From NCBI RefSeq assembly GCF_004854025.1, contig NZ_STGM01000001.1, forward strand, positions 620,001 through 684,000: 64,000 nt of DNA, given 5' to 3'. The notes under the pieces were generated by a model that ran no database searches, was not told where the DNA came from, and worked only from the letters and a program-made list of their open reading frames with translations. Position numbers and translations under genes: made by a program. The first letter of the stretch is position 1. Every line of letters begins with the position of its first letter. Below, piece after piece: positions 1-8,784 of the stretch. The DNA comes from Microbacterium hydrothermale. GTDB taxonomy: Bacteria; Actinomycetota; Actinomycetes; Actinomycetales; Microbacteriaceae.

Positions 1-1637
1 TCGCCGACGCGTGGGTGGACACCCTGGCCGAGCACGACCCGACGTTGGCGACCTACATCGGGCGGTTCGAGCACAACGGCCGCTTCGGCGACTACAGCCC
101 CGAGGGCGCCGAGGCCCTCATGTCCGACGCCCGCGCGACCCGCTCGGCGCTCGACGCGGCCGAGCCCGTCGACGCGATCGACACGGTCACGAAGATGGAC
201 CTGGTCCGCGAGCTCGACCTGATGCTCGAGCAGCACGAGGCCAAGACCCACCTGCGCGACCTCAACGTCATCGCCTCTCCCGCGCAGGACATCCGCTCGA
301 CCTTCGACCTCATGCCCACCGCCACGGTGGACGACTGGTCGACCATCTCGGAGCGCATGAAGGCCCTGCCGGCCGCGATCGACGGCTACGTCGCCACGCT
401 GCGTCGCGGTATCGCCGAGGGCGTGGTGCCGGCTCGCCGTCAGGTGAGCGAGGTCGTGACACAGATCGCGCGGTACACCGCCGACAACGGCTTCTTCGCC
501 GAGTTCGTCGGCGACGCCGCCCCCGAAGAGGGCCAGTTGCCGGCATCCCTCGCCCGCGACCTCTCGACCAACGCCAACGCCGCGCGCGTGGCGTACGACG
601 CTCTCGCGTTGTTCCTCTCGTCGGAGCTCGCGCCGGCCGCGGGAGAGACCGACGCCGTCGGGCGCGAGATGTACGCCCTGCACTCGCGGCGCTTCCTCGG
701 CGCCGAGATCGACCTCGACGAGACGTACGAGTGGGGCGTCGAGGAGCTCGCGCGCATGGTCGCCGAGCAGGAGGCGATCGCGAACGAGATCCTCCCCGGC
801 GCGAGCGTCGAAGAAGCCGTCGCCTTCCTCGAGAAGGACGAGTCGCGCAAGCTCCGCGGCACGCAGGCCCTGCAGGAGTGGATGCAGCGCACGAGCGACA
901 AGGCCGTCGAGGAGCTCGGTCGCACGCACTTCGACATCGCCGAGCCCATCCGCCGCCTCGAGTGCATGATCGCGCCGACCAATGAGGGCGGCATCTACTA
1001 CACCGGCCCCACCGACGACTTCTCCCGGCCGGGTCGCATGTGGTGGTCGGTGCCCGAGGGCGTCGACTCGTTCGACACGTGGCGCGAACTCACGACGGTG
1101 TACCACGAGGGTGTTCCCGGTCACCACCTGCAGATCGCGCAGGCGGTGTACAACCGCGCCGAGCTGAACTCGTGGCGCCGCCTGCTGGCGGGCACGAGCG
1201 GCCACGCCGAGGGGTGGGCCCTCTACGCCGAGCGCCTCATGGAGCAGCTGGGCTACCTCGACGATCCCGCCGACCGTCTGGGCATGCTCGACGGACAGCG
1301 CATGCGCGCCGCCCGCGTGGTGCTCGACATCGGCGTGCATCTGCAGAAGCCGCGTCTCGACGGCAGCGGCACGTGGGACCACGAGGACGCGCTCGCGTTC
1401 ATGCTGAAGAACGTCAACATGAGCGAGGAGTTCGTGCGGTTCGAGGTGAACCGTTACCTCGGCTGGCCGGGCCAGGCGCCGTCGTACAAGGTCGGTCAGC
1501 GCATCTGGGAGCAGGTGCGCGAGGAGGAGCAGGAGCGTCGCGGCGCCGACTTCTCGATGAAGCAGTTCCACACGCGGGCCCTCGACATCGGCGGCGTCGG
1601 TCTCGACACGCTGCGCGCGGCCCTGGCATCCGCCTGA
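1..1637 (+). CDS. DUF885 family metallopeptidase-like protein (5' truncated)
   Basis: The reading frame is open from base 3, and the residues before the GTG at 15 (A-D-A-W-V-D-T-L) fit the conserved DUF885 N-terminus. The true start therefore lies outside the window and about 15-20 residues are missing. The visible part is about 544 residues, close to the family length. The signature H-E-G-V-P-G-H-H (bases 1104-1127), followed by a glutamate in G-H-A-E-G-W about 33 residues later, resembles a gluzincin-type zinc site, so a cytoplasmic metallopeptidase is likely; the substrate is unknown. No membrane segment is visible. The gene ends 98 bases before the next start and is not obviously in an operon with it. 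Confidence 0.85.
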   Translation, partial: ADAWVDTLAEHDPTLATYIGRFEHNGRFGDYSPEGAEALMSDARATRSALDAAEPVDAIDTVTKMDLVRELDLMLEQHEAKTHLRDLNVIASPAQDIRSTFDLMPTATVDDWSTISERMKALPAAIDGYVATLRRGIAEGVVPARRQVSEVVTQIARYTADNGFFAEFVGDAAPEEGQLPASLARDLSTNANAARVAYDALALFLSSELAPAAGETDAVGREMYALHSRRFLGAEIDLDETYEWGVEELARMVAEQEAIANEILPGASVEEAVAFLEKDESRKLRGTQALQEWMQRTSDKAVEELGRTHFDIAEPIRRLECMIAPTNEGGIYYTGPTDDFSRPGRMWWSVPEGVDSFDTWRELTTVYHEGVPGHHLQIAQAVYNRAELNSWRRLLAGTSGHAEGWALYAERLMEQLGYLDDPADRLGMLDGQRMRAARVVLDIGVHLQKPRLDGSGTWDHEDALAFMLKNVNMSEEFVRFEVNRYLGWPGQAPSYKVGQRIWEQVREEEQERRGADFSMKQFHTRALDIGGVGLDTLRAALASA

Positions 1638-1735
1638 TCTCCCCGAGGGGCGTCGCCGCGGCGGCGCCCCTCGTCGATGCGGGGGAATACCCCGGGCTCG
1701 CGTAAAGTTCATTCATCCGAATGCAAGGAGACCTC

Positions 1736-2806
1736 ATGGACGTTCGCCCCCTCGAGCTCGGCCTCGACACCTTCGGAGACATCTCGCGCGGCCCCGACGG
1801 GTCGCTGCTGAGCGATGCCCAGACCATCCGCAACGTCGTCGATCAAGCGGTGCTCGCCGACGAGGTCGGCCTGTCGTTCTTCGGGGTGGGGGAGCACCAC
1901 CGCAAGGACTTCGCGGTCACGAGCCCCGAGATCGTGCTGGCCGCGGCCGCCGCCCGCACGAAGGACATCCACCTCGGCACCGCCGTCACCGTGCTCTCCA
2001 GTGACGACCCCGTGCGCGTGTACGAGCGGTTCGCGACCCTCGACGCCATCTCGAACGGTCGCGCCGAGGTCATCCTGGGCCGCGGCTCGTTCATCGAGTC
2101 GTTCCCCCTCTTCGGCTACGACCTCGCCGACTACGAGCAGCTCTTCGAGGAGAAGCTCGAGCTGTTCTCACTGCTGCTCGACGAGAAGCCCGTCACCTGG
2201 TCGGGCCGCACGCGCGCCGCACTGCAGGACGCCGACGTGTACCCGAAGACCGAGAACGGCCTGAAGGCCTGGGTCGGCGTCGGCGGCTCCCCGGAGTCGG
2301 TCGTCCGCACGGCGCGCTACGGCTACGGCCTCGTGCTCGCGATCATCGGGGGATCGGCGGCCCGCTTCCGGCCCTACGCCGATCTGTACCGCCGCTCGCT
2401 CGCCGAGCTCGGCACGCCGCAGATGCCGATCTCGGTGCACTCGCCCGGGCACATCGCCCCCACCGACGAGCAGGCCTGGGAAGAGGCGTACGAGGGCGTG
2501 GCGGAGCTGAACAACACCATCGGACGCGAGCGCGGATGGCCGGAGTACAACCGCCTGCGCTTCCAGCACGACGTCGGACCCGAGGGGTCGATGTACGTCG
2601 GCTCGCCCGAGACCGTCGCGCGCAAGATCGCCGCGACCGTGCGGGCGCTCGGCAATTCGCGCTTCCAGATGAAGATCGCGAGCGGGTCGATCTCGCACGA
2701 CCGGCTGCTGTCGAGCATCGAGCTGTACGGCACGAAGGTGCGCCCCCTCGTCGAGGAGATGCTCGCCGAGACGCCCGCCGCGGTCGACGCCGCCGGCATC
2801 CGGTGA
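1736..2806 (+). CDS. LLM-class flavin-dependent oxidoreductase
   Basis: Luciferase-like monooxygenase of 356 residues, full length for the family. Typical features are an N-terminal L-G-L-D-T-F strand, a G-V-G-E-H-H segment near residue 53, D-A-I-S-N-G-R-A-E-V-I-L-G-R-G in the middle and G-V-G-G-S-P-E-S-V near residue 185. It should oxidise a small organic substrate using reduced FMN or F420 and is soluble. An in-frame ATG at 1721 is rejected because the ribosome site AAGGAG (1724-1729) lies inside it; that site is correctly spaced for ATG 1736. A TAAAGT hexamer at 1703-1708 is a plausible -10. The stop overlaps the transporter start (GTGA), so the two are co-translated and the transporter may import the substrate. 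Confidence 0.88.
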   Translation: MDVRPLELGLDTFGDISRGPDGSLLSDAQTIRNVVDQAVLADEVGLSFFGVGEHHRKDFAVTSPEIVLAAAAARTKDIHLGTAVTVLSSDDPVRVYERFATLDAISNGRAEVILGRGSFIESFPLFGYDLADYEQLFEEKLELFSLLLDEKPVTWSGRTRAALQDADVYPKTENGLKAWVGVGGSPESVVRTARYGYGLVLAIIGGSAARFRPYADLYRRSLAELGTPQMPISVHSPGHIAPTDEQAWEEAYEGVAELNNTIGRERGWPEYNRLRFQHDVGPEGSMYVGSPETVARKIAATVRALGNSRFQMKIASGSISHDRLLSSIELYGTKVRPLVEEMLAETPAAVDAAGIR

Positions 2807-4137
2807 CCACGACCACCGACACCGTCCGGGTGTCCGAACGCCTCGACGCCCTGCCGTTCACCCGTCGGCACGCCCGGATCCTGGGCGGATCGGGTCTGGG
2901 ATGGGCCCTGGATGCCATGGACGTGGGGCTCATCTCGTTCGTCATCGCCGCCCTCAGCGTGCAATGGCAGCTGGCGCCGACGCAGGCGTCGTGGATCGCC
3001 TCGGCCGGTTTCGCCGGCATGGCGATCGGCGCGAGCCTCGGCGGCCTGCTGGCGGACCGGTTCGGACGGCGGCACGTCTTCGCGCTCACGCTGCTCGTCT
3101 ACGGCGTCGCGACCGGCGCGAGCGCCCTGGTCGGCGGTCTCGCCGCCCTGCTCGTGCTGCGATTCGTGGTGGGCCTGGGTCTCGGCGCGGAACTGCCCGT
3201 GGCGTCGACCTACGTGAGCGAGTTCGCCCCCGCGCGCATGCGCGGTCGGCTGATCGTCTTCCTCGAGGCGTTCTGGGCGGTCGGGTGGACCGCGGCCGCG
3301 GTGATCGGGTACCTCGTGGTCCCCGCGTCGGCCGACGGATGGCGCTGGGCGTTCGCCCTCGGCGCGATCCCCGCGGTCTACGCGCTGGTGGTGCGCTGGG
3401 GGCTTCCGGAGTCGCCGCGCTGGCTCGCGTCGCGCGGCCGCAACCCCGAGGCGATCGTGATCGTGCGCGATCTGGAGGCCGCGGCCGGTCGAGTCGCTCT
3501 CGAGGCGTCGACCGAGGGGGTCGCGGCATCCGCTCCCTCGCCGCGTCCCCGCGTGAGCGCGCTGTGGGCGCCGGCGCTGAGGGCGCGCACGGCCGCCCTG
3601 TGGGTGCTGTGGTTCTGCGTGAACTTCTCGTACTACGGGGCCTTCATCTGGATCCCGACGATCCTCGTCGCCCAGGGGTACGACCTCGTGCGCTCGTTCG
3701 GTTTCACGCTGATCATCACGCTCGCGCAGCTGCCCGGCTACGCCGTGGCCGCGTGGCTCATCGAGGCGTGGGGGCGGCGCGCGACGCTGGCGACCTTCCT
3801 CGCCGGGTCGGCGGTGGCCGCCGTGCTGTTCGGCACCGCGACCGGCGAGGCGGGCGTCATCGCCGCGGGCATGGCACTGTCGTTCTTCAACCTGGGGGCG
3901 TGGGGCGCGCTGTACGCCGCGACGCCCGAGACGTACCCCACGGCCCTCCGAGCCACGGGAGCCGGCTGGGCGGCGGGCGTGGGGCGCATCGCCTCGATCC
4001 TCGCGCCGTTGGCCGTGCCGCCGCTGCTCGGCGTCGGGGGAGCCCCCCTGCTGTTCGTCGTCTTCGCCGCGTTCTTCGCCGTGGCGGTGGTGGCCGCACT
4101 GTTCCTGCGCGAGCAGCGCGGCCGCTCTCTGGCGTAG
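2803..4137 (+). CDS. MFS transporter, metabolite:H+ symporter type
   Basis: Major facilitator protein of 444 residues with about 12 hydrophobic segments. The G-L-L-A-D-R-F-G-R-R-H loop between helices 2 and 3 and the E-S-P-R-W-L-A-S-R-G sequence after helix 6 are hallmarks of the sugar/aromatic-acid/NiaP-like branch of the superfamily. It probably imports a carboxylate or similar small metabolite across the cytoplasmic membrane with protons; the substrate cannot be read from sequence. The start is GTG at 2803, sharing four bases with the oxidoreductase stop. A longer frame reading back to 2536 is only the shadow of that gene. Translational coupling suggests the pair handle the same compound. 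Confidence 0.9.
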   Translation: MTTTTDTVRVSERLDALPFTRRHARILGGSGLGWALDAMDVGLISFVIAALSVQWQLAPTQASWIASAGFAGMAIGASLGGLLADRFGRRHVFALTLLVYGVATGASALVGGLAALLVLRFVVGLGLGAELPVASTYVSEFAPARMRGRLIVFLEAFWAVGWTAAAVIGYLVVPASADGWRWAFALGAIPAVYALVVRWGLPESPRWLASRGRNPEAIVIVRDLEAAAGRVALEASTEGVAASAPSPRPRVSALWAPALRARTAALWVLWFCVNFSYYGAFIWIPTILVAQGYDLVRSFGFTLIITLAQLPGYAVAAWLIEAWGRRATLATFLAGSAVAAVLFGTATGEAGVIAAGMALSFFNLGAWGALYAATPETYPTALRATGAGWAAGVGRIASILAPLAVPPLLGVGGAPLLFVVFAAFFAVAVVAALFLREQRGRSLA

Positions 4138-4178
4138 CCCCTCGCGGGCACGGACCGCATCCTGTGTCCGGGTCAGGG

Positions 4179-4209
4179 CGTTCGGGGAGCGCGACATCCG
4201 CCCCGAACG
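4179..4209. repeat. intergenic palindrome, 9-bp arms
   Basis: Perfect inverted repeat with arms CGTTCGGGG (4179-4187) and CCCCGAACG (4201-4209), separated by 13 bases. It lies downstream of the MFS stop and about 70 bases upstream of the GDSL hydrolase. It could end the transporter transcript or act as an operator; no T-tract follows it. Confidence 0.5.
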
Positions 4210-4280
4210 TCCGGATGCGCCCCGAACCGGTGGGTGCGGCGGGCGACGGTCGGAGCATCGCGCGCGCGTAGGCTCGGGAC

Positions 4281-5045
4281 ATGGCATCCGTGCGCTACGT
4301 CGCGATCGGCGACTCGTTCACCGAAGGGGTCGGCGACGAACTGCCCGACGGCACCGTACGAGGGTGGGCCGACCTGGCCGCTCAAGGATGGGCGGATGCC
4401 GCGGGCGAGCCGATCGAGTACGCGAACCTCGCGATCCGCGGCAAGCTGATCGAACCGATCGTCGCCCAGCAGCTCGAGCCGGCGCTCGCGCTGGGACCGA
4501 CCCACCTGTCGTTCAACGGGGGCGGCAACGACATGCTGCGCCCGCGCACGGGGATCGACCGCATCGTCGATCTGTTCGAGCACGTCGTGCGCCGCTGCGA
4601 CGAGGAGGGCGTGCAGCTCATCGTGCTGTCGGGCGCGAACCCATCGGCGGGACTCCCGCTCGGCAAAGTCATCGAGGCCCGCGGGGACCGCCTGTCGCAC
4701 GCGGTCGAAAAGCGCCTCGCGGCGCGCCCCGACGTCCTCACCGCCTACAACTGGTTCGACCGCGAGCTGGCGGGCGGGGAGTTCTGGTCGGTCGACCGCC
4801 TCCACATGAACGCGCGCGGTCACCACCGGGTCGCGGCCCGCGTGATCGAGGCCGTCGGCCTCACCCCGCCGTCGGAGTGGTGGCGCCTCCGCGAGATCCC
4901 CGAGACGCAGCGCCTGAAGGGCACCGCCTACTATCGCGAGCACGTCGCCCCCTGGGTGCGCCGCCGTCTGACCGGCACGTCGTCGGGCGACGGACGCCAG
5001 CCGAAGTTCGGCGGGGGATGGGTCGAGCTCACGCCGCGCGGCTGA
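4281..5045 (+). CDS. SGNH/GDSL hydrolase family protein
   Basis: Esterase/lipase-like protein of 254 residues. Block I is G-D-S-F-T-E-G near residue 9 (nucleophile Ser), block III is G-G-G-N-D near residue 76, and block V is D-R-L-H-M-N near residue 173 (catalytic Asp/His). No signal peptide, so an intracellular acyl-ester hydrolase is likely; substrate unknown. The start ATG sits 6 bases after TAGGCT (4269-4274) with no Shine-Dalgarno sequence, the pattern expected for a leaderless mRNA. A paralog with the same opening (G-D-S-F-T-E-G-x-G-D-x-L-P-D-G) lies at 42106-42966. It converges on the next gene with a 4-base gap. Confidence 0.88.
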   Translation: MASVRYVAIGDSFTEGVGDELPDGTVRGWADLAAQGWADAAGEPIEYANLAIRGKLIEPIVAQQLEPALALGPTHLSFNGGGNDMLRPRTGIDRIVDLFEHVVRRCDEEGVQLIVLSGANPSAGLPLGKVIEARGDRLSHAVEKRLAARPDVLTAYNWFDRELAGGEFWSVDRLHMNARGHHRVAARVIEAVGLTPPSEWWRLREIPETQRLKGTAYYREHVAPWVRRRLTGTSSGDGRQPKFGGGWVELTPRG

Positions 5046-5049
5046 ACGC

Positions 5050-6099
5050 TCAGGGCGCGCGGCAGTCCGCGGTCAGCGAGAAGTGCATCAGCCCGTCGAT
5101 GCTCGAGCGATCGCGGGCCGACAGGCGGACGACGCCGTTGTACCGCAGGTCCTCCTGCATGGCCCGGTCCTTCGCGTAGCCCTCCGCGGTCCACGCATCG
5201 AGGATCGCCGCGTACGAAGCGGCGTTGTCGCCGGTGCGGATGGCGAGGTCGTACGCGGTCGTTCCGTCGCACGGGAGGGTGGATGCCGCCGGTGCCGACA
5301 CCGGTGCTCCGGCGGCATCCGTGACCGGCCCCGTCGCGGCATCCACAGTCACCTGCACCATTCGGGCCACCTCCGCGCGCGTGTCGCCGGGGAGCGGAAC
5401 GGGGGCGGGCCCCTCGTCGGCTTGTCGTGCCGCCGGTTCCGCCGTTGGGGTGGGGAGGGGGCCCTGCCCATCCGGCACACCACACGACGCGGATACCGGG
5501 TCGGCGACCACCGGAAGGACGAAGGTCGGGCCGGTGAGGCGAGACGATCGCACGCGCAGGTTCTGGCCGTCGCTCTCGACCCGGTAGTCGCCCTCGGCGA
5601 ACGGGTGCCCGCCATCGCGAGCCGTCCCGCTCGCGACAAGGGTTCCGGTCAGCCCGTCGATCCGGAGCACCCGCACCACGGTCTCGTCCCACGGCCGACG
5701 TTCGCTGACGACGTAGCCGCTCCGGCATCCGTCCGCGACGAGGGGCACGACGGTTCCCCCCGTCTTGAAGGCCGCGAGCAGCAGCGCGCCCAGCAGCACC
5801 ACGCCCGCCGCCAGGCGCAGCGGCACGAAAAGCAGCAGCCACCAGCGCGAAGCCCGGATCGCGCACAGCACGATCAGCAGGAGCAGAGCGGATGCCGGTC
5901 CCGTCGCGGCGAGGATCGCGTCAGTATCCCACGATCCGACGACGACCTCGGTCATCCCGTCGCCGCGCGTTCCGACGGTGATCACGATCGTCATCACCGC
6001 GAGACACAGGACGAGCAATCCGGTCGCGACGAGGGCGACGGCGGCCCGCGGGCGGCGCTTCACGGCGCGGCGGAGGCCTCGCCCCCGATCGATGGTCAT
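5050..6099 (-). CDS. hypothetical membrane protein
   Basis: A 349-residue protein I do not recognise. The N-terminal third has a basic start, a hydrophobic helix at about residues 18-40, and two or three more between about 65 and 115. The remaining 230 residues look soluble, with a Pro/Thr-rich stretch near the middle and a C-terminal globular part with two Cys that could form a disulfide. A multi-helix anchor with an extracytoplasmic domain is my inference. Start ATG at 6099 follows a GAGGCT hexamer by 6 bases, like the leaderless starts nearby. It is convergent with the GDSL gene. Confidence 0.75.
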   Translation of the reverse strand: MTIDRGRGLRRAVKRRPRAAVALVATGLLVLCLAVMTIVITVGTRGDGMTEVVVGSWDTDAILAATGPASALLLLIVLCAIRASRWWLLLFVPLRLAAGVVLLGALLLAAFKTGGTVVPLVADGCRSGYVVSERRPWDETVVRVLRIDGLTGTLVASGTARDGGHPFAEGDYRVESDGQNLRVRSSRLTGPTFVLPVVADPVSASCGVPDGQGPLPTPTAEPAARQADEGPAPVPLPGDTRAEVARMVQVTVDAATGPVTDAAGAPVSAPAASTLPCDGTTAYDLAIRTGDNAASYAAILDAWTAEGYAKDRAMQEDLRYNGVVRLSARDRSSIDGLMHFSLTADCRAP

Positions 6100-6172
6100 C
6101 GCGCCAGCCTCTCAGCGTTCGCTGGATGAGAACCCCACGTTCCTCCCGCGTGGACGGGAGCAGACTGAGCAC

Positions 6173-6976
6173 ATGACTCTCGCGATCGTCACCGGCACCT
6201 CCAGCGGCATCGGCCTGCACACGGCCATCGGACTCGCACAGACGGGGGTGACGGTCATCGCCACGGTGCGCGACACCGCTCGTGCCGACGCGCTGCGTTC
6301 CGCGGCATCCGAGGCGGGGGTGGAGCTCGACATCCGCGCCCTCGAGGTGACGGATGCCGCCGCGGCCGAGGCCCTGATCGAGGCCGTCGGTCCCGTCGAC
6401 ATCCTCGTCAACAACGCCGGGCGGGGCGCCGTCGGCACGCTCGAGCAGATGTCGGACGCCGACCTGCAGGCCCAGCTCGACACCAACTACCTCTCCGTCG
6501 CCCGTCTCACGCGCCTCGTCCTCCCCGGGATGCGCGAACGCGGCCACGGGCGCATCGTCACGGTCACCAGCGTCGGGGGAGCGGTCGGCCAGCCGTTCGC
6601 CGACGCGTACTGCGGCGCGAAGTTCGCCGTGGAGGGGCTCATGCAGTCCCTGGCCCCGGTCGTCGCGCCCTTCGGCGTCGACGTCGCGATCGTCGAGCCC
6701 GCGGCGGTGGCGTCGTCGTTCACCGACTCGGTGCACCGCGCTCCGGCCGGTCCCTATGCCGAGCTGCAGCAGGCCTACCTCGACCGCACGGCCGCGTCGT
6801 TCGCGGCGGCGCAGTCGGCGGAGGATGCCGCGAAGACCGTCGTCGAGGCGGCGACCACGTCGCAGCCGAAGTTCCGGTGGCAGACGTCGGAGGCCGCCGT
6901 GCGTTTCGCCGGTCTGTCGCTGGGCGATCTGGACGGGTCGCGGGTGATCGGGGTGACGTCGGAGTGGATCCGCTGA
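6173..6976 (+). CDS. SDR family oxidoreductase
   Basis: Classical short-chain dehydrogenase, 267 residues. The cofactor motif T-G-T-S-S-G-I-G is at residues 7-14, N-N-A-G near 80, a catalytic Ser in V-T-S-V-G, and Y-C-G-A-K gives the Tyr/Lys pair. It should reduce or oxidise an alcohol/ketone with NAD(P)H in the cytoplasm; substrate unknown. The start ATG at 6173 follows CAGACT by exactly 6 bases, with no ribosome site, suggesting leaderless translation. The 3' end overlaps the DUF6578 gene by 13 bases. Confidence 0.88.
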   Translation: MTLAIVTGTSSGIGLHTAIGLAQTGVTVIATVRDTARADALRSAASEAGVELDIRALEVTDAAAAEALIEAVGPVDILVNNAGRGAVGTLEQMSDADLQAQLDTNYLSVARLTRLVLPGMRERGHGRIVTVTSVGGAVGQPFADAYCGAKFAVEGLMQSLAPVVAPFGVDVAIVEPAAVASSFTDSVHRAPAGPYAELQQAYLDRTAASFAAAQSAEDAAKTVVEAATTSQPKFRWQTSEAAVRFAGLSLGDLDGSRVIGVTSEWIR

Positions 6977-7644
6977 TCGTGCCCGCGCCCGGAATCACGC
7001 GCGTCTGGCTCGACACGTGGGAGTGGGCGTGCTGCGGCGAGCCGTTCGGGGTCGGCGACGAGGTCGATCTGCTGATCGCGACGCGCGCGCCATCGGCGGC
7101 GTTCATCGAGGGCGTCGGACCCGAGCTCGCTGCGACGGTCGACGCAATCGAATCCCACCACCAGGAGACGCCGTCGACGCCGGAGGACCGGGTGCGCGGT
7201 CGGGTCCGCGCCATCCACGGGGTCGCCCAGGACCACGTCGAAACCCGCCACCTGCGCCGTCCGGGCTTCGGCGCGCCCCCGGATGCCGAGATGCCCGCGG
7301 AGGGGGAGGAGTGGCCGTTCAGCGGTCGCGATCTGGGCAACGGGATGCTGATCGGGTCCCGGCCATCGAGGTGGATGATCGAGAGCGTTCCGGTGCCCGG
7401 CGCCGTGACCCTCGTGCCGCGGGATCGCGTGCCGAGGAAGGCGACGGGGGAGGAGGGGGAGGAGGCGCCACCCATCGAGGACGCGGAGCCCCCTGCCGAA
7501 CGTCGGACGACGTCGGTGATCGCGTGGGTGGTCGATGTCGTGCCGGAGAGGTCCGAGGAGGAGGGAGACCTCAGCTCGCAGCGAGAGCCTGACCCGTCGC
7601 GACGTCCGGGGCGCGGGGGATGGTTGCACTCACGACGCCCCTGA
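6964..7644 (+). CDS. DUF6578-like hypothetical protein
   Basis: A 226-residue acidic cytoplasmic protein. The N-terminal W-L-D-T-W-E-W-A-C-C-G-E-P-F-G-V-G-D segment matches what I recall of the actinobacterial DUF6578 family (W-x-C-C-G-E-P-F); no function is known. The rest is Arg/Glu/Pro-rich. The start is GTG at 6964, overlapping the SDR stop; GTG at 6979 is an alternative. Its end overlaps the next small membrane gene by 25 bases if that gene starts at 7620. A long frame on the opposite strand (6775-7629) is its shadow. Confidence 0.7.
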   Translation: MDPLIVPAPGITRVWLDTWEWACCGEPFGVGDEVDLLIATRAPSAAFIEGVGPELAATVDAIESHHQETPSTPEDRVRGRVRAIHGVAQDHVETRHLRRPGFGAPPDAEMPAEGEEWPFSGRDLGNGMLIGSRPSRWMIESVPVPGAVTLVPRDRVPRKATGEEGEEAPPIEDAEPPAERRTTSVIAWVVDVVPERSEEEGDLSSQREPDPSRRPGRGGWLHSRRP

Positions 7645-7979
7645 GGTTGCCTGGAGGCATGGCCCTCGTTCTCTCGACGACCCTGCTCCTGCTCGGCGCC
7701 ACCGCCTTCCTCGGCTCGGTGCTGGTCGTGACCACGGCGGCACCCGACGAACGGTTCCCGGTGTGGTCGAACCCGACCACGCGCCGCGGAGCGAGTATCG
7801 GGTTCCGATTACTCGGCGTCGTGCTCGTGTCCTTCTCGGTCCCGTGGGGGGTGGGCGCCGCCGTCGGCCCGTGGGTGGCCGTACCGCTCGCGGCGGTGTT
7901 CGCGCCCAGCGCCGCGGCGATCTTCGTGCACAACCGCGCGGTCGGTCGACGAGAGCGGGTCCGCCTGCCTGTGGCGTGA
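7620..7979 (+). CDS. small hypothetical membrane protein
   Basis: Up to 119 residues with three predicted membrane helices (about 14-38, 60-80 and 84-105 from the first start) and a basic C-terminus. Not recognised. ATG 7620 overlaps the preceding gene by 25 bases; ATG 7659, which trims 13 residues, is equally possible. Neither start has an ideally spaced ribosome site: a GGAGG at 7653-7657 is only one base from ATG 7659. Hydrophobic codon pattern and GC bias support it being real. Confidence 0.6.
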   Translation: MVALTTPLRLPGGMALVLSTTLLLLGATAFLGSVLVVTTAAPDERFPVWSNPTTRRGASIGFRLLGVVLVSFSVPWGVGAAVGPWVAVPLAAVFAPSAAAIFVHNRAVGRRERVRLPVA

Positions 7980-8025
7980 GCGGACGGAGGCAGCGCATCG
8001 CATCGCGCGGCACCGATCGGGAGGA

Positions 8026-8784
8026 TCACGCGTCGCGCCGCAACCCCTGCCGTCGGCACACCTCGTTCGCGACGACCACGCACACGACCGTCGTCAGCGC
8101 CGCGATGATCGCGGGGATCACGATGCTCCCGCCATCCGATCGCGCTGCGGTCAGCAACGCCGTCGGCGCCCATCCCGCCGCGCCGACGCTGTTGAGTAGC
8201 GGGAGAACGAGCATCACCACCGTCGACATCGCCAGGGCCGACGCCGTGCGTCGCGAACACGTCATCACCAGATGGCCCACGCTCATCGCCATCACGAGGT
8301 ACAGGCAGGACGCGAAGCCGACCCTGACGACGGTGCCCTGGGCGAGGGGGCCGATGGTCGCGGCCGTCGTCACCGCGGCGAGCAGGAGTCCGACGAGGTA
8401 GCTCGCCGACACGCTCAGGCAGACGACCGCGAGGCGGGGGAGCGCGAAAGCGGCGAGCGAACGGACGCGCGTGCGATAGAAGATCGACGAACCCGGACGC
8501 GCATCCCATCCGAGAGCGGTGACGGCCGTGGCCACCGCGAAAACGAGCCCGAGTTGCATCGCGCTCTGGGTGAACAGCGCTATCCCGTCCTCGGGCGTGG
8601 CCCGCGTTGCGGAGATCGTCAGCTGCTCGGTTCCGGCCGCCGCACGGAGCATGTCGGGGAGGTGAGCGGCCAGGACGGGTCCGGAGAGGCCGAAGAAGGC
8701 GAAGACGAGGACCAAGCCGATGAGCAGGCCCGAGCGGGACAGGCGTCGCATCTCGATGCGCGCGGCGACGAGGGCGACGGTCAT
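8026..8784 (-). CDS. ABC transporter permease
   Basis: A 252-residue ABC-2-type membrane component with six predicted helices: one near the N-terminus after a cytoplasmic amphipathic start, then pairs near residues 75-95, 108-132, 140-160, 170-195 and 210-240. It is the last gene of an operon and starts with ATG overlapping the stop of the ATPase gene (ATGA). With that ATPase it should form an exporter or a self-resistance/lipid-type ABC-2 system; the substrate is unknown. Transcription control is probably exercised by the winged-helix regulator at the operon head. Confidence 0.85.
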   Translation of the reverse strand: MTVALVAARIEMRRLSRSGLLIGLVLVFAFFGLSGPVLAAHLPDMLRAAAGTEQLTISATRATPEDGIALFTQSAMQLGLVFAVATAVTALGWDARPGSSIFYRTRVRSLAAFALPRLAVVCLSVSASYLVGLLLAAVTTAATIGPLAQGTVVRVGFASCLYLVMAMSVGHLVMTCSRRTASALAMSTVVMLVLPLLNSVGAAGWAPTALLTAARSDGGSIVIPAIIAALTTVVCVVVANEVCRRQGLRRDA